From Arthrobacter sp. SLBN-122 (lineage in GTDB: Bacteria; Actinomycetota; Actinomycetes; Actinomycetales; Micrococcaceae), in contig NZ_VFMS01000001.1 of assembly GCF_006715165.1 (NCBI RefSeq), forward strand, positions 558,001-622,000: 64,000 bases of DNA, written 5' to 3'. The position numbers and the translations under genes were made by a program. The notes under the pieces were generated by a model that was not told the origin of the DNA, searched no databases, and worked only from the letters and a program-made list of their open reading frames with translations. The number at the start of each line of letters is the position of its first letter. The stretch's first letter is position 1. This document shows positions 18,969 to 28,902 of this stretch, piece by piece.

Positions 18969-20275
18969 CGCAAAAGCCCTTCGTAGTGACGTTGTTGTAG
19001 CTGCGCATCAATCTGCTTTACGGTCTCCAAACCAACGCCCACCATGATCAGGATCGAGGTGCCACCGAACGGGAAGTTCTGGTTCGCGTTGATCAGTACC
19101 AGTGCCACCAGCGGAATCAGTGCCACGAAACCCAAGTAGAGGGCGCCGGGCAGGGTGATCCGTGAAAGCACGTACTGCAGGTAATCAGCGGTCGGCCTGC
19201 CGGCGCGGATACCTGGAATGAAGCCGCCGTACTTCTTCATGTTGTCCGAGACTTCTTCAGGGTTGAAGGTAATCGCGACGTAGAAGTAGGTAAAGAACAC
19301 GATCAGGACGAAGTAAACCGCCATGTAGATCGGGTGGTCACCGCGGGTGAGGTTGTTGTTGATCCACTCAACCCACGGTTGCATTGACTCGCCGTTCCGG
19401 GGCTGGTTGAACTGAGCGATCAGCCCGGGAATGTAGAGCATGGAGGAAGCGAAGATCACCGGAATGACGCCGGCCATGTTCACCTTGATGGGAATGTAGG
19501 TGCTGGTGCCGCCCACGGTGCGCCGGCCGATCATCCGCTTGGCGTACTGGACAGGAACGCGCCGCTGCGACTGCTCCACGAAGACCACGAGTGCCACGGT
19601 GAGCAGGCCCACGGCCAGGACAATGAAGAACGTCCCGGGGCCCTGCGAGGTCCAGATGGCACCCAGCGAGGTGGGGAACTGCGCGGCGATGGAAGTGAAG
19701 ATGAGCAGCGACATGCCGTTGCCCACGCCCTTCTCCGTGACAAGCTCGCCCATCCACATGATCAGGCCGGTGCCCGCCGTCAGCGTGATGATGATCAGGA
19801 TGGTGGTGATGATGCTGGTATCCGGGATGATCGGAAGCTGGCAGCCGGGAAGCAACTGCCCGGAGCGCGCCAGCGATACCAGGGTGGTGGCGTTGAGCAG
19901 GCCCAGCGCGATGGTGAGGTAGCGCGTGTACTGGGTCAGCTTGGACTGGCCCGAGGCTCCCTCTTCGTAAAGCTGCTGGAACCGGGGAATGACCACCCGG
20001 AGCAGCTGCACGATGATGCTCGCCGTGATGTAGGGCATGATGCCCAGGGCGAAGATGGACACCTGGAGCAGCGCACCGCCGCTGAAGAGGTTAACGAGCT
20101 GGTACAGCCCGCCGGCGGTCTGACCGTTCTGCAAGCATTGCTGGACATTCTGGTAGTTCACACCTGGCGAGGGAATGAAAGCGCCCAAGCGGAATATGGT
20201 GATGATTCCCAGCGTGAACAACAACTTGCGTCGCAGATCAGGCGTGCGAAAGGCCCGGCCAAATGCGCTAAGCAA
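18965..20275 (-). CDS. secY: Preprotein translocase subunit SecY
   Basis: The channel subunit of the Sec translocase, with ten membrane segments. A TTG start at 20275 is preferred: it has GGAGG four bases upstream and gives a 436-residue protein that starts LLSAFGRAFRTPDLRRKLL, the normal N-terminus. The frame is open 19 codons further but without conservation. The plug/pore region near GVNYQNVQQ and the cytoplasmic loop YGGFIPGIRAGRPTADYL are recognisable. It is separated from the spc operon by a terminator and seems to have its own promoter. Confidence 0.96.
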   Translation of the reverse strand: MLSAFGRAFRTPDLRRKLLFTLGIITIFRLGAFIPSPGVNYQNVQQCLQNGQTAGGLYQLVNLFSGGALLQVSIFALGIMPYITASIIVQLLRVVIPRFQQLYEEGASGQSKLTQYTRYLTIALGLLNATTLVSLARSGQLLPGCQLPIIPDTSIITTILIIITLTAGTGLIMWMGELVTEKGVGNGMSLLIFTSIAAQFPTSLGAIWTSQGPGTFFIVLAVGLLTVALVVFVEQSQRRVPVQYAKRMIGRRTVGGTSTYIPIKVNMAGVIPVIFASSMLYIPGLIAQFNQPRNGESMQPWVEWINNNLTRGDHPIYMAVYFVLIVFFTYFYVAITFNPEEVSDNMKKYGGFIPGIRAGRPTADYLQYVLSRITLPGALYLGFVALIPLVALVLINANQNFPFGGTSILIMVGVGLETVKQIDAQLQQRHYEGLLR

Positions 20276-20335
20276 GCGTCCTCCTGTGGTGTCAATAAGA
20301 GTGGGGTGGCGGAACTTGATAAATCCCGACAACCG

Positions 20336-20366
20336 AGTCTAACGGTTCAATGTGCCGTGCGAACAA
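20336..20366 (-). promoter_or_regulatory. Candidate promoter of secY-adk-map
   Basis: On the minus strand TAGACT (20336-20341) is a good actinobacterial -10. TTGTTC (20361-20366) is a weak -35 at a long 19-base spacing. It lies between the rplO terminator and the secY start, about 60 bases upstream of the gene. Confidence 0.45.
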
Positions 20367-20422
20367 TCCGTGCCGGCGCCCATGCGCCGGATGGCGGGAA
20401 AAATACGTCCGGCGGATATGGA

Positions 20423-20467
20423 AAACTCCCGGTATCCGGGGCCGTAGCCCATGGATACCGGGAGTTT
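20423..20467 (-). terminator. Terminator after rplO (end of spc operon)
   Basis: The arms AAACTCCCGGTATCC and GGATACCGGGAGTTT pair perfectly over 15 bp around a 15-base loop. It ends in U3 on the minus strand, 20 bases after the rplO stop. It separates the spc operon from secY. Confidence 0.7.
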
Positions 20468-20486
20468 CAACAGCTGGCGCCGTCCC

Positions 20487-20972
20487 TTAGAGGGCGGTGG
20501 TGCTTCCGCCTGCTGCAGCAATCTTTTCAGCGGCACTGGCCGAGAATGCGTGGGCGGTGACGTCAACCTTGACGGTGATGTCGCCGGTGCCCAGCACCTT
20601 GACGGGCTGGTTCTTGCGAACGGCACCCTTTTCGACCAGGTTCTCCACGGTGACTGCGCCACCTTCCGGGAACAGCTCGCTGAGCTTGTCCAGGTTTACA
20701 ACCTGGAACTCAACCCGGAACGGGTTCTTGAAGCCACGCAGCTTCGGCAGGCGCATGTGCAGCGGCAGCTGGCCGCCGGCAAAGCCAGCCTTCACCTGGT
20801 AGCGGGCAGCAGTACCCTTGGTACCGCGACCGGCGGTCTTACCCTTGGATGCCTCACCACGACCAACACGGGTCTTGGCGGTCTTGGCACCCGGAGCGGG
20901 ACGCAGGTGGTGAACCTTCAGGGCGTTCTGCTTCTCAGCAGCCTGTGCCTTATCAGCAGTGTTCTCTGCCAT
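20487..20972 (-). CDS. rplO: 50S ribosomal protein L15
   Basis: A 161-residue L15. The glycine/arginine-rich N-terminal extension ([19 protein letters not shown]) threads into 23S rRNA, and [18 protein letters not shown] is conserved. It is the last gene of the spc operon, immediately after rpmD with no gap. About 15 residues precede the usual L15 start ([14 protein letters not shown]), a common actinobacterial extension. Confidence 0.97.
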   Translation of the reverse strand: MAENTADKAQAAEKQNALKVHHLRPAPGAKTAKTRVGRGEASKGKTAGRGTKGTAARYQVKAGFAGGQLPLHMRLPKLRGFKNPFRVEFQVVNLDKLSELFPEGGAVTVENLVEKGAVRKNQPVKVLGTGDITVKVDVTAHAFSASAAEKIAAAGGSTTAL

Positions 20973-21179
20973 TTACTTCGCCTCCTCTACCTTTACCAGG
21001 TGCGGAACCGTGTTGAGCATGCCAACGGTCACGGCATCGGCGGTGCGGACAACGGTGTGTCCGATCCGCTTCAGGCCGAGGGACCGCAGGGTGTCGCGCT
21101 GGTTCTGCTTGCCGCCAATGGCGGACTTGATCTGAGTGATCTCCAACTGGGCGTCGGAGGGGACCAGGTTCTTAGCCAT
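20973..21179 (-). CDS. rpmD: 50S ribosomal protein L30
   Basis: A 68-residue L30, with the core [20 protein letters not shown] followed by [20 protein letters not shown]. It fits exactly between rpsE and rplO with gaps of two and zero bases. It has a short N-terminal extension ([11 protein letters not shown]) compared with the 60-residue type. Confidence 0.97.
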   Translation of the reverse strand: MAKNLVPSDAQLEITQIKSAIGGKQNQRDTLRSLGLKRIGHTVVRTADAVTVGMLNTVPHLVKVEEAK

Positions 21180-21181
21180 GA

Positions 21182-21898
21182 CTAAACACCTGCCTTCGGA
21201 GCCAGGAGGGCCTTCACCAGCGCCGCCGGAGCGATCTCGTCCAGCGGCAGGCCGCGGCGTGCTGCCACTGCTGCCGGCTCTTCGAGGCGCTTCAGGGCAT
21301 CAACGGTCGCGTGAACGATGTTGATGGCGTTGGAGGAACCGAGCGACTTGGAGAGGATGTCGTGGATGCCCACGCACTCCAGTACTGCTCGGACCGGACC
21401 ACCGGCGATAACACCGGTACCGGCGGAAGCCGGACGCAGCATTACGACGCCGGCAGCGGCTTCACCCTGAACGCGGTGCGGGATGGTGTTGCCAACGCGG
21501 GGAACGCGGAAGAAGGACTTCTTGGCCTCTTCAACGCCCTTGGCGATAGCAGCGGGAACTTCCTTGGCCTTGCCGTAGCCCACGCCGACCATGCCGTTAC
21601 CGTCACCAACGACGACCAGCGCGGTGAAGCTGAAGCGACGACCACCCTTGACGACCTTGGAAACGCGGTTGATGGTGACAACGCGCTCTACGAACTGGTT
21701 CTTCTCGGCTTCACGGCCACCGTCGCGGCCGCCACGGCCACCGCGGTCGCCGCGGCCCTGGCCGCGGTCGCCACGCTCGCCGCGACGGGCGCCACCACGG
21801 CGGTCCTCGGCAGCGGGGGCAGTGGTCTCAGCAGCGGCGGCCTCGGGGGCCTTCTGATCTGCAGACACAGTGTCCTTTTCGTTGTTTGCTTCGGTCAC
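21182..21898 (-). CDS. rpsE: 30S ribosomal protein S5
   Basis: A 238-residue S5, involved in decoding fidelity and mRNA unwinding at the entry channel. The core domain starts at [22 protein letters not shown] (about residue 70) and includes [22 protein letters not shown]. The first 68 residues form a low-complexity extension, first acidic/alanine-rich, then Arg-Gly-Asp-rich ([16 protein letters not shown]). The usual protein is about 165 residues. Its GTG start overlaps the rplR stop by four bases. Confidence 0.96.
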   Translation of the reverse strand: MTEANNEKDTVSADQKAPEAAAAETTAPAAEDRRGGARRGERGDRGQGRGDRGGRGGRDGGREAEKNQFVERVVTINRVSKVVKGGRRFSFTALVVVGDGNGMVGVGYGKAKEVPAAIAKGVEEAKKSFFRVPRVGNTIPHRVQGEAAAGVVMLRPASAGTGVIAGGPVRAVLECVGIHDILSKSLGSSNAINIVHATVDALKRLEEPAAVAARRGLPLDEIAPAALVKALLAPKAGV

Positions 21899-22278
21899 AG
21901 TGACAGCCCACCTTCGCGTGCACCGTCGGCGACGGCGGCAATGCGGCCGTGGTACTTGTTACCACCACGGTCGAACACGACAGCCTCGACGCCGGCAGCC
22001 TTGGCACGTTCGGCAACGAGCTCGCCAACGCGCTTGGCCTTGGCAGTCTTGTCACCGTCGAATGCACGAAGGTCGGCTTCCAGGGTGGATGCGCTTGCTA
22101 CGGTCTGGCCAATGCTGTCATCGACAACCTGGACAAATACGTGGCGTGCGGAGCGGTTGACCACCAGGCGGGGGCGGACAGCCGTACCGGAAATGCGCTT
22201 GCGGATACGAAGCTGGCGGCGGCTGCGGGCAGCAGCCTTGCTCTTGTTCGTACGCTTCTTGTTAATGGAGATGGCCAT
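21895..22278 (-). CDS. rplR: 50S ribosomal protein L18
   Basis: A 127-residue L18, the 5S rRNA-binding protein of the central protuberance. It has [21 protein letters not shown] and ends [19 protein letters not shown]. It lies two bases after rplF and overlaps rpsE by four bases. Length is slightly above the usual 117-120 because of a short basic N-terminus. Confidence 0.97.
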   Translation of the reverse strand: MAISINKKRTNKSKAAARSRRQLRIRKRISGTAVRPRLVVNRSARHVFVQVVDDSIGQTVASASTLEADLRAFDGDKTAKAKRVGELVAERAKAAGVEAVVFDRGGNKYHGRIAAVADGAREGGLSL

Positions 22279-22280
22279 GG

Positions 22281-22817
22281 TTACTTACCAGCCTTTCCGA
22301 CCTTGCGGCGGATGACTTCGCCGGCGTAACGGATGCCCTTGCCCTTGTACGGGTCAGGCTTCCGCAGCTTGCGAATGTTGGCAGCAACTTCGCCGACCTG
22401 CTGCTTATTGATACCTGAGACAGAGAGCTTGGTCGGTCCCTCTACTGCAAAGGTGATGCCGGCCGGAGCTGCAACGCTGACCGGGTGGCTGAAGCCGAGA
22501 GCGAACTCAAGGTCAGATCCCTTGGCCTGAACGCGGTAACCGGTACCAACGATTTCAAGCTTCTTCTCGTAGCCTGCGGTGACGCCCTGGATCATGTTGG
22601 CGATCAGGGTGCGGGTCAGGCCGTGGAGTGAACGGGAGGCGCGCTCGTCGTTCGGGCGGCTGACGGTCAGGGTGTTCTCGTCCAGGGCAACCTCGATGGG
22701 GCTGGCCACAGTGTGGGTCAACTCCCCCTTGGAACCCTTGACGCTGACGACAGAGCCGTCAACCTTGACCTCAACGCCGGCAGGAACGGTGATGGGGAGA
22801 CGTCCAATACGTGACAT
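22281..22817 (-). CDS. rplF: 50S ribosomal protein L6
   Basis: A 178-residue L6 located near the factor-binding site. It has two alpha/beta repeats, starts [17 protein letters not shown] and ends with the signature [20 protein letters not shown]. It follows rpsH by 18 bases. Length and order are standard. Confidence 0.98.
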   Translation of the reverse strand: MSRIGRLPITVPAGVEVKVDGSVVSVKGSKGELTHTVASPIEVALDENTLTVSRPNDERASRSLHGLTRTLIANMIQGVTAGYEKKLEIVGTGYRVQAKGSDLEFALGFSHPVSVAAPAGITFAVEGPTKLSVSGINKQQVGEVAANIRKLRKPDPYKGKGIRYAGEVIRRKVGKAGK

Positions 22818-22835
22818 TATTCTCTTCCTTTCCCG

Positions 22836-23234
22836 TTACCAGACGTACGCGAGGACTTCGCCGCCCACGCCCTTCTTGCCGGCCTGCTTATCAGTCAGGA
22901 GGCCGGAAGAGGTGGACAGGATTGCGATACCCAGGCCACCGAGCACGTGAGGCAGGTTGGTGGACTTCGCGTAAACGCGGAGACCCGGCTTGGAGATGCG
23001 GCGTACACCGGCGATGGAACGCTCGCGGTTCGGACCGAACTTGAGGTCGAGGGTCAGCTTCTTGCCAACCTCAGCGTCCTCTTCCTTCCAGCCGGCGATG
23101 AAACCTTCGGCCTTGAGGATGTCGGCAACGCGTGCCTTGAGCTTGCTGTAAGGCATAGACACGGAGTCGTGGTATGCCGAGTTTGCGTTACGCAGGCGCG
23201 TAAGCATATCTGCGACAGGATCTGTCATTGTCAT
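22836..23234 (-). CDS. rpsH: 30S ribosomal protein S8
   Basis: A 132-residue S8 that binds the central domain of 16S rRNA. It starts [17 protein letters not shown], and the C-terminal signature reads [21 protein letters not shown]. It follows rplE directly with 82 bases between, where many bacteria have rpsN (S14); no S14 frame is present in that gap. Confidence 0.98.
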   Translation of the reverse strand: MTMTDPVADMLTRLRNANSAYHDSVSMPYSKLKARVADILKAEGFIAGWKEEDAEVGKKLTLDLKFGPNRERSIAGVRRISKPGLRVYAKSTNLPHVLGGLGIAILSTSSGLLTDKQAGKKGVGGEVLAYVW

Positions 23235-23316
23235 GTGGGCTCATGCCCTTCCTCGTAACGGTTTCCGCCGTTCCGTCCTTTACGGAGCGGAGCGGCCGGA
23301 CCTTTTACGTAGTTAA

Positions 23317-23898
23317 TTAAGCTTCGGTTTTGAACGGGAAACCAAGCGCCTTGAGCAGCGCGCGGCCTTCGTCGTCGGTCTTGGCGGTGGTGACGACCGT
23401 GATGTCCATACCGCGGACGCGGTCGATCTTGTCCTGGTCGATTTCGTGGAACATAACCTGCTCGGTCAGACCGAAGGTGTAGTTTCCGTTGCCATCGAAC
23501 TGCTTGCCGCTCAGGCCGCGGAAGTCGCGGATACGGGGCAGTGCCAGGGTGACCAGACGGTCCACGAATTCCCACATACGGTCGCCACGCAGGGTTGCGT
23601 GTGCACCGATGGGCATGCCTTCGCGCAGCTTGAACTGTGCGATCGACTTGCGGGCCTTGGTGACCTGCGGCTTCTGGCCGGTGATCTGGGTGAGGTCGCG
23701 GACAGCGCCGTCGATCAGCTTGGAGTCCTTGGCGGCATCTCCAACACCCATGTTCACAACAACCTTGACCAGGCGGGGAACCTGGTTCACGTTGGCGTAC
23801 TTGAACTCATCCTGGAGCTGGCCCTTGATGGTTTCGGCGTACTTGGTCTTCAGACGAGGAACGATCTTCGTTGCCGGAGTCTCGAGAGTCTCAGTCAT
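23317..23898 (-). CDS. rplE: 50S ribosomal protein L5
   Basis: A 193-residue L5 that binds 5S rRNA and contacts P-site tRNA. It contains [37 protein letters not shown] and [21 protein letters not shown]. Its ATG overlaps the rplX stop by one base (TAATG). Length is typical of actinobacteria. Confidence 0.98.
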   Translation of the reverse strand: MTETLETPATKIVPRLKTKYAETIKGQLQDEFKYANVNQVPRLVKVVVNMGVGDAAKDSKLIDGAVRDLTQITGQKPQVTKARKSIAQFKLREGMPIGAHATLRGDRMWEFVDRLVTLALPRIRDFRGLSGKQFDGNGNYTFGLTEQVMFHEIDQDKIDRVRGMDITVVTTAKTDDEGRALLKALGFPFKTEA

Positions 23899-24260
23899 TA
23901 GATGTCCTTCCCGGAGCTCTTGGACACGCGGATGCGGACGGTCTTCTGGACGCCGTTCTTCTCCACGGTGTCGAGGCGGAAGCCCACGCGGGTCGGCTTC
24001 TTGGTCGACGGGTCAACCAGGGCCACGTTGGAAATGTGGATCGGGGCCTCTACGACCTCGATGCCGCCGGTCTTGGTGCCGCGCTGCGACTGTCCAACAC
24101 GGGTGTGCTTGGTGACGCGGTTGATACCCTCAACCAGCACGCGGTTGGTGTCGGTGAATACACGCAGCACCTTGCCCTGCTTGCCACGGTCGCCGCCGCG
24201 CTCAGCCTTGGCGCCAGTGATGACCTGAACCAGGTCACCCTTCTTGATCTTTGCAGCCAT
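23898..24260 (-). CDS. rplX: 50S ribosomal protein L24
   Basis: A 120-residue L24, an assembly initiator that binds the 5' end of 23S rRNA through a KOW motif ([23 protein letters not shown]). It lies three bases after rplN. It is slightly longer than the usual 103-105 residues because of a C-terminal basic stretch. Confidence 0.97.
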   Translation of the reverse strand: MAAKIKKGDLVQVITGAKAERGGDRGKQGKVLRVFTDTNRVLVEGINRVTKHTRVGQSQRGTKTGGIEVVEAPIHISNVALVDPSTKKPTRVGFRLDTVEKNGVQKTVRIRVSKSSGKDI

Positions 24261-24263
24261 GGA

Positions 24264-24632
24264 CTAGAGCACCTCCGGAGCCAGAGAAACGATCTTCATG
24301 AACTTCTTGTCACGCAGTTCACGACCAACCGGTCCGAAGATACGGGTACCGCGGGGGTCACCGTCGTTCTTCAGGATCACAGCTGCGTTCTCGTCAAACT
24401 TGATGTAGGAACCATCCGCACGGCGGCGTTCCTTCTTGGTACGGACGATGACGGCCTTGACCACATCGCCCTTCTTTACGTTGCCGCCAGGGATTGCATC
24501 CTTGACGGTGGCGACAATGACGTCACCGATGCCTGCGTAGCGACGGCCGGATCCACCGAGAACGCGAATGGTAAGGATTTCCTTAGCACCCGTGTTGTCG
24601 GCGACCTTGAGTCGCGACTCCTGCTGAATCAC
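24264..24632 (-). CDS. rplN: 50S ribosomal protein L14
   Basis: A 122-residue L14 that forms inter-subunit bridge B5. The GTG start encodes [18 protein letters not shown], preceded by AAGGAG, and the protein ends [19 protein letters not shown]. It is the first gene of the spc-type operon (rplN-rplX-rplE-rpsH-rplF-rplR-rpsE-rpmD-rplO) and is separated from rpsQ by 515 bases. Confidence 0.98.
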   Translation of the reverse strand: MIQQESRLKVADNTGAKEILTIRVLGGSGRRYAGIGDVIVATVKDAIPGGNVKKGDVVKAVIVRTKKERRRADGSYIKFDENAAVILKNDGDPRGTRIFGPVGRELRDKKFMKIVSLAPEVL

Positions 24633-24879
24633 TATTTACTCCTTGCGTCGCGCCGGTTCTCAGGCCGTGGTCTTGCTACGGAATGAGCCTTGCGGAACGG
24701 TTGATCGGGGTGTCTCTTGACCTGCCTGGATTTTGCCAGACCAGGCCTAAACGCCCGTGCCAGAAGCAGTTGCTCCCATCCGGTCCGGGATGGATCCCGG
24801 GCGCACAGGGGCACTATGCTGTGGCACGCTTGTTTACGAGGTTGATGATGGCGCGCGAAAGGCGCCATACAAACTCAAT

Positions 24880-24888
24880 ATCCTAGCA
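24880..24888 (-). promoter_or_regulatory. Candidate extended -10 promoter of rplN (spc operon)
   Basis: On the minus strand TGCTAGGAT combines an extended -10 TGn with the actinobacterial hexamer TAGGAT. No good -35 is visible 16-18 bases upstream. It would give a leader of about 240 bases before rplN. Confidence 0.45.
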
Positions 24889-25100
24889 CGTTTTCCGCCG
24901 GTCCCCATATCACCACCGTCCCCTGCCCTGCAAGACGGAGAGACGTCCCTGCAAGACGGACGACGGCGTCACGCACGGCAGTCTTTCGGCGCGCCCTGGG
25001 TGCCGCTCCCCCGCCAGCCCGGGCCCCGCCGTCGTCCGCTGCCTGCAAAGCCGGCCTGGCGTGACGCGGGCGGCAACCACGCTGCCGGTTAAACGAGGAA

Positions 25101-25128
25101 GCCCCCGCTCCCGGAAGGGAGCAGGGGC
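25101..25128 (-). terminator. Terminator after rpsQ (end of S10 operon)
   Basis: A 12-bp stem with one mismatch (arms GCCCCTGCTCCC and GGGAGCGGGGGC on the minus strand) encloses a four-base loop and is followed by TTCC. It lies 20 bases after the rpsQ stop. Confidence 0.6.
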
Positions 25129-25147
25129 AACAGCTAAGCAGCAGGTG

Positions 25148-25453
25148 CTACTTGGCCTTCTCGAGGATTTCCACGAGCCGCCAGTTCTTGGTGGCGGACA
25201 GCGGACGGGTCTCGGCGATGACTACGAGGTCGCCGATGCCGGCGGTGTTCTCTTCGTCGTGCGCCTTGACCTTGGAGGTGCGGCGGATGACCTTGCCGTA
25301 CAGTGCGTGCTTCACGCGGTCTTCAACCTCAACAACGATGGTCTTTTCCATCTTGTCGGAGACCACGTAGCCGCGACGGGTCTTGCGGTAACCGCGCTGC
25401 CCAGCCTTGGCTGCGGTAGCAGTTTCGGTCACGTTCTGGTCCTTTTCACTCAC
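25148..25453 (-). CDS. rpsQ: 30S ribosomal protein S17
   Basis: A 101-residue S17 with an OB-like fold. It has [27 protein letters not shown] and the signature [20 protein letters not shown]. The ATG overlaps the rpmC stop by four bases. It is the last gene of the S10 operon. About 17 extra N-terminal residues ([18 protein letters not shown]) are normal for the group. Confidence 0.97.
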   Translation of the reverse strand: MSEKDQNVTETATAAKAGQRGYRKTRRGYVVSDKMEKTIVVEVEDRVKHALYGKVIRRTSKVKAHDEENTAGIGDLVVIAETRPLSATKNWRLVEILEKAK

Positions 25454-25779
25454 TTGGCGTCCTCCTCGGTCTCAGCCTTTTCAGCCTTGTCGGCCTTCTT
25501 GGTTGAAGCCTTCTTGGACTTCTTCTCTTCCTTGGCTTCCACAACCGGTGCGGCAACCTCGGCACGAATGCCCAGCTCGCGTTCGCGGAGAACGGTGTAG
25601 ATGCGGGCAATGTCCTTCTTGACCGCGCGCAGACGACCGTGGTTCTCCAGCTGTCCGGTGGCGGACTGGAAACGCAGGTTGAACAGCTCTTCCTTGGCCT
25701 TGCGGAGTTCTTCAACGAGACGCTCGTTGTCGAAACCGTCCAGCTGTGCGGGAGCCAGATCCTTGGATCCTACTGCCAT
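25450..25779 (-). CDS. rpmC: 50S ribosomal protein L29
   Basis: A 109-residue L29 located at the polypeptide exit site, a docking region for SRP and trigger factor. The core ([26 protein letters not shown]...[14 protein letters not shown]) takes about 75 residues. The remaining 35 are a lysine/glutamate/alanine-rich tail not found in the 60-70-residue classical form. It lies two bases after rplP. Confidence 0.95.
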   Translation of the reverse strand: MAVGSKDLAPAQLDGFDNERLVEELRKAKEELFNLRFQSATGQLENHGRLRAVKKDIARIYTVLRERELGIRAEVAAPVVEAKEEKKSKKASTKKADKAEKAETEEDAK

Positions 25780-25781
25780 TT

Positions 25782-26198
25782 CTATTCACCACCTTCGCGA
25801 CGCACAATGCGTGCCTTCAACGGCAGCTTGTGGATTGCCAGGCGCAGGGCCTCGCGAGCTACCTCTTCATTGACACCGGAGAGTTCGAAAAGAACCCGGC
25901 CCGGCTTGACGTTGGCGACCCACCATTCCGGTGAACCCTTACCGGAACCCATGCGGGTTTCGGCCGGCTTCTTGGTCAGGGGACGGTCCGGGTAGATGTT
26001 AATCCAGACCTTACCGCCACGCTTGATGTGGCGGGTCATCGCGATACGAGCGGACTCGATCTGACGGTTGGTGACGTATGCCGGGCTCAGAGCCTGGATA
26101 CCCCACTCACCGAACGAGACCTCGGTGCCGCCCGTGGCAGCGCCGGAACGACCCGGGTGGTGCTGCTTACGGTGCTTGACTCGACGTGGGATAAGCAT
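25782..26198 (-). CDS. rplP: 50S ribosomal protein L16
   Basis: A 138-residue L16 near the A-site tRNA elbow. It starts [19 protein letters not shown] and has the signature [22 protein letters not shown]. Its start adjoins the rpsC stop with no gap. Length is standard. Confidence 0.98.
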   Translation of the reverse strand: MLIPRRVKHRKQHHPGRSGAATGGTEVSFGEWGIQALSPAYVTNRQIESARIAMTRHIKRGGKVWINIYPDRPLTKKPAETRMGSGKGSPEWWVANVKPGRVLFELSGVNEEVAREALRLAIHKLPLKARIVRREGGE

Positions 26199-27029
26199 TT
26201 AAGCCTGTCCTCCTTCTACAGCAGCAGGTGCTGCTTCAACTGCCGGTGCTTCGGCAGCAGGAGCTGCGTCAGCGGCCGGGCGGTCGTTGCGACGGCGGCG
26301 GTCACCGCGGTCAGCGCCACCCGGACGGCCGGGACGTTCGCCACGGCCACCGCGGGACGGTGCGGCAGCAGCCTGTGCGGCCAGTTCCTTGGCGGTGACG
26401 TCACCCTTGTAGATCCAGACCTTCACACCGATGCGGCCGAAGGTGGTCTTGGCTTCGTAGAAGCCGTAGTCGATGTTCGCGCGGAGGGTGTGCAGGGGCA
26501 CACGGCCTTCGCGGTAGAACTCCGAGCGGGACATTTCAGCGCCACCAAGGCGGCCCGAGCAGGCGATACGGATGCCCTTGGCACCTGCACGCTGTGCGGA
26601 CTGCATGGCCTTCTTCATCGCACGGCGAAACGCCACGCGGGAAGTCAGCTGCTCTGCCACGCCCTGGGCAACAAGCTGGGCTTCCATTTCGGGGTTCTTG
26701 ACCTCGAGGATGTTCAGCTGGACCTGCTTGCCGGTGAGCTTTTCGAGCTCGCCGCGGATGCGGTCTGCTTCTGCTCCACGGCGGCCGATGACGATGCCGG
26801 GACGGGCCGTGTGGATGTCCACGCGGACACGGTCACGGGTGCGCTCGATTTCGACCTTGGCGATACCGGCGCGCTCCATGCCCGTGGACATGAGCTGGCG
26901 GATGCGGATGTCTTCGCGAACGAAGTCCTTGTACCGCTGGCCGGCCTTGGTGCTGTCAGCGAACCAGTGCGATACGTGATCGGTGGTGATGCCGAGTCGG
27001 AACCCGTGCGGGTTTACTTTCTGTCCCAC
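26199..27029 (-). CDS. rpsC: 30S ribosomal protein S3
   Basis: A 276-residue S3 that lines the mRNA entry tunnel and has helicase activity. It contains [14 protein letters not shown], a KH domain with [21 protein letters not shown] and the C-terminal [26 protein letters not shown]. After residue 215 there is an arginine/glycine then alanine/proline-rich tail of about 60 residues, as in other high-GC actinobacteria. It directly follows rplV. Confidence 0.97.
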   Translation of the reverse strand: MGQKVNPHGFRLGITTDHVSHWFADSTKAGQRYKDFVREDIRIRQLMSTGMERAGIAKVEIERTRDRVRVDIHTARPGIVIGRRGAEADRIRGELEKLTGKQVQLNILEVKNPEMEAQLVAQGVAEQLTSRVAFRRAMKKAMQSAQRAGAKGIRIACSGRLGGAEMSRSEFYREGRVPLHTLRANIDYGFYEAKTTFGRIGVKVWIYKGDVTAKELAAQAAAAPSRGGRGERPGRPGGADRGDRRRRNDRPAADAAPAAEAPAVEAAPAAVEGGQA

Positions 27030-27395
27030 TTAGCGAGCCTCCTCTTTCTCCGGGGTAGCGACTACCACGGTGATGTGGCTGGTGCGCTTCTTGATCTGAA
27101 ATGCACGACCCTGGGCACGCGGCTGGAACCGCTTCATGGTCGGGCCTTCATCAACAAACGCTTCGCTGATGATGAGGTCGCCTTCGTCAAACCCCACGCC
27201 GTCGCGGTCCGCGAGGACCCGGGCGTTGGCGATTGCCGACTGAACTACCTTGAATACCGGCTCCGAAGCTGCCTGCGGGGCAAACTTCAGAATTGCCAGA
27301 GCCTCATTCGCTTGCAATCCACGAACAAGGTTGACGACGCGCCGGGCCTTCATAGGCGTTACGCGGATGTGGCGCGCAATTGCCTTGGCTTCCAT
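27030..27395 (-). CDS. rplV: 50S ribosomal protein L22
   Basis: A 121-residue L22 whose beta hairpin lines the exit tunnel. It has [22 protein letters not shown] and the hairpin region [21 protein letters not shown]. No obvious deletion is seen in the hairpin where macrolide-resistance changes occur. It lies 38 bases after rpsS. Confidence 0.97.
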   Translation of the reverse strand: MEAKAIARHIRVTPMKARRVVNLVRGLQANEALAILKFAPQAASEPVFKVVQSAIANARVLADRDGVGFDEGDLIISEAFVDEGPTMKRFQPRAQGRAFQIKKRTSHITVVVATPEKEEAR

Positions 27396-27433
27396 TGCTT
27401 TCCTTCTCTCGTCTTTGACGTAAACGCAGGCGC

Positions 27434-27715
27434 CTAGCGGCGCTTGCCCTTACGGTCGTCCTTGACATGGCCGCGGAATGTCCGCGTGGGAGCGAATTCG
27501 CCGAGCTTGTGCCCGACCATCGACTCAGTGACAAACACCGGGATGTGCTTGCGTCCGTCGTGTACGGCGATCGTGTGCCCGAGCATGTCGGGGATGATCA
27601 TCGAACGGCGGGACCAGGTCTTGATGACGTTCTTGGTGCCCTTTTCGTTTTCCCTGGCTACCTTCACAAAGAGGTGCTGGTCAACGAAAGGACCTTTTTT
27701 CAGGCTGCGTGGCAT
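27434..27715 (-). CDS. rpsS: 30S ribosomal protein S19
   Basis: A 93-residue S19 of the small-subunit head. It starts [19 protein letters not shown], continues with the signature [19 protein letters not shown] and ends [11 protein letters not shown]. It lies twelve bases after rplB. Length is standard. Confidence 0.98.
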   Translation of the reverse strand: MPRSLKKGPFVDQHLFVKVARENEKGTKNVIKTWSRRSMIIPDMLGHTIAVHDGRKHIPVFVTESMVGHKLGEFAPTRTFRGHVKDDRKGKRR

Positions 27716-27727
27716 GTGTCCAGGCTC

Positions 27728-28567
27728 CTATCGCTTGTTCTTGCCAGTACGACGGCGACGCACAATAAGCTTGTCGCTCTCTTTGTTGGGGCGGCGGGTG
27801 CGGCCTTCCCGCTTACCGTTCGGGTTGACGGGGTTACGTCCACCGGACGTCTTGCCCTCGCCACCACCGTGCGGGTGGTCAACCGGGTTCATGGCGACAC
27901 CACGGACGGTCGGGCGAACGCCCTTCCACCGCATACGGCCGGCCTTGCCCCAGTTGATGTTCGACTGCTCGGCGTTGCCCACCTCGCCGACGGTTGCGCG
28001 GCAGCGCACGTCAACGTTGCGGATTTCACCGGAAGGCAGGCGCAGCTGGGCGAAACGGCCTTCCTTGGCAACAAGCTGGATGGATGCGCCGGCGGAGCGG
28101 CCCATCTTGGCGCCGCCGCCCGGACGCAGCTCCACTGCGTGGATGACGGTACCCACCGGGATGTTGAGCAGCGGCAGGTTGTTACCGGGCTTGATGTCAG
28201 CACCGGCACCTGCCTCAACAACGTCACCCTGGGAGAGCTTGTTGGGAGCGATGATGTAACGCTTGGTGCCATCAACGTAGTGCAGGAGGGCGATGCGAGC
28301 CGTGCGGTTCGGATCGTACTCGATTTCGGCAACGCGGGCGTTGACGCCGTCCTTGTCGTGGCGACGGAAGTCGATCAGACGGTACTGGCGCTTGTGTCCG
28401 CCACCCTTGTGGCGGGTGGTGATCTTACCGGTGTTGTTACGGCCGCCCTTTTTGGGCAGCGGACGTACCAACGACTTTTCCGGCGTCGACCGCGTAATTT
28501 CGATGAAGTCCGCTACGCTCGAGCCACGACGGCCCGGGGTAGTCGGCTTGTACTTACGGATTCCCAT
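27728..28567 (-). CDS. rplB: 50S ribosomal protein L2
   Basis: A 279-residue L2, needed for subunit association and peptidyl transfer. It starts [20 protein letters not shown]. The catalytically important histidine lies in the signature [19 protein letters not shown]. It lies 29 bases after rplW and has normal length. Confidence 0.98.
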   Translation of the reverse strand: MGIRKYKPTTPGRRGSSVADFIEITRSTPEKSLVRPLPKKGGRNNTGKITTRHKGGGHKRQYRLIDFRRHDKDGVNARVAEIEYDPNRTARIALLHYVDGTKRYIIAPNKLSQGDVVEAGAGADIKPGNNLPLLNIPVGTVIHAVELRPGGGAKMGRSAGASIQLVAKEGRFAQLRLPSGEIRNVDVRCRATVGEVGNAEQSNINWGKAGRMRWKGVRPTVRGVAMNPVDHPHGGGEGKTSGGRNPVNPNGKREGRTRRPNKESDKLIVRRRRTGKNKR

Positions 28568-28596
28568 AATTTATTTCCTCGTTAAAGTGGTCTCCG

Positions 28597-28902
28597 CTAC
28601 GCGAGCGGACCGCCGAAGATGTCGATGGTGCCTTCTTTGAGGGTGACAATCGCACGCTTGGTGTTCTTGCGGGTACCCCATCCGAATTTGGTGCGCTTGC
28701 GCTTACCGGCACGGTTGATGGTGTTGATCGATTCGACCTTGACGGAGAAAATCTTCTCCACGGCCAGCTTGATCTCGGTCTTGTTCGAACGGGGGTCCAC
28801 CAGGAAGGTGTACTTGCCCTCGTCGATCAGGCCGTAGCTCTTTTCCGACACGACGGGTGCAAGCACGACGTCGCGGGGATCCTTGATGGTGGCTGCGCTC
28901 AC
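28597..28902 (-). CDS. rplW: 50S ribosomal protein L23
   Basis: A 101-residue L23, the exit-site protein that binds trigger factor and SRP. It has [21 protein letters not shown] and [21 protein letters not shown]. Its ATG overlaps the rplD stop by four bases. Confidence 0.97.
   Translation of the reverse strand: MSAATIKDPRDVVLAPVVSEKSYGLIDEGKYTFLVDPRSNKTEIKLAVEKIFSVKVESINTINRAGKRKRTKFGWGTRKNTKRAIVTLKEGTIDIFGGPLA

Larger units (their letters stand above)
24633..25147. other. Non-coding gap between the S10 and spc operons
   Basis: No convincing gene is present. On the minus strand the region holds the rpsQ terminator (25101-25128), a candidate rplN promoter (-10 at 24880-24885) and a hairpin, ATGGCGC/GCGCCAT, at 24848-24868 in the presumed leader. 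A 14-base direct repeat (CCCTGCAAGACGGA) occurs at 24926-24939 and 24947-24960. Confidence 0.6.

Noticed and set aside
24633-24868. 78-codon minus-strand frame upstream of rplN
   Set aside because: Covers the presumed promoter leader, begins at a hairpin and has no recognisable features.
24926-24960. Two copies of a 14-base direct repeat, considered as a CRISPR or iteron seed
   Set aside because: Only two copies at 21-base spacing with no further repeats; probably a chance or slippage duplication.
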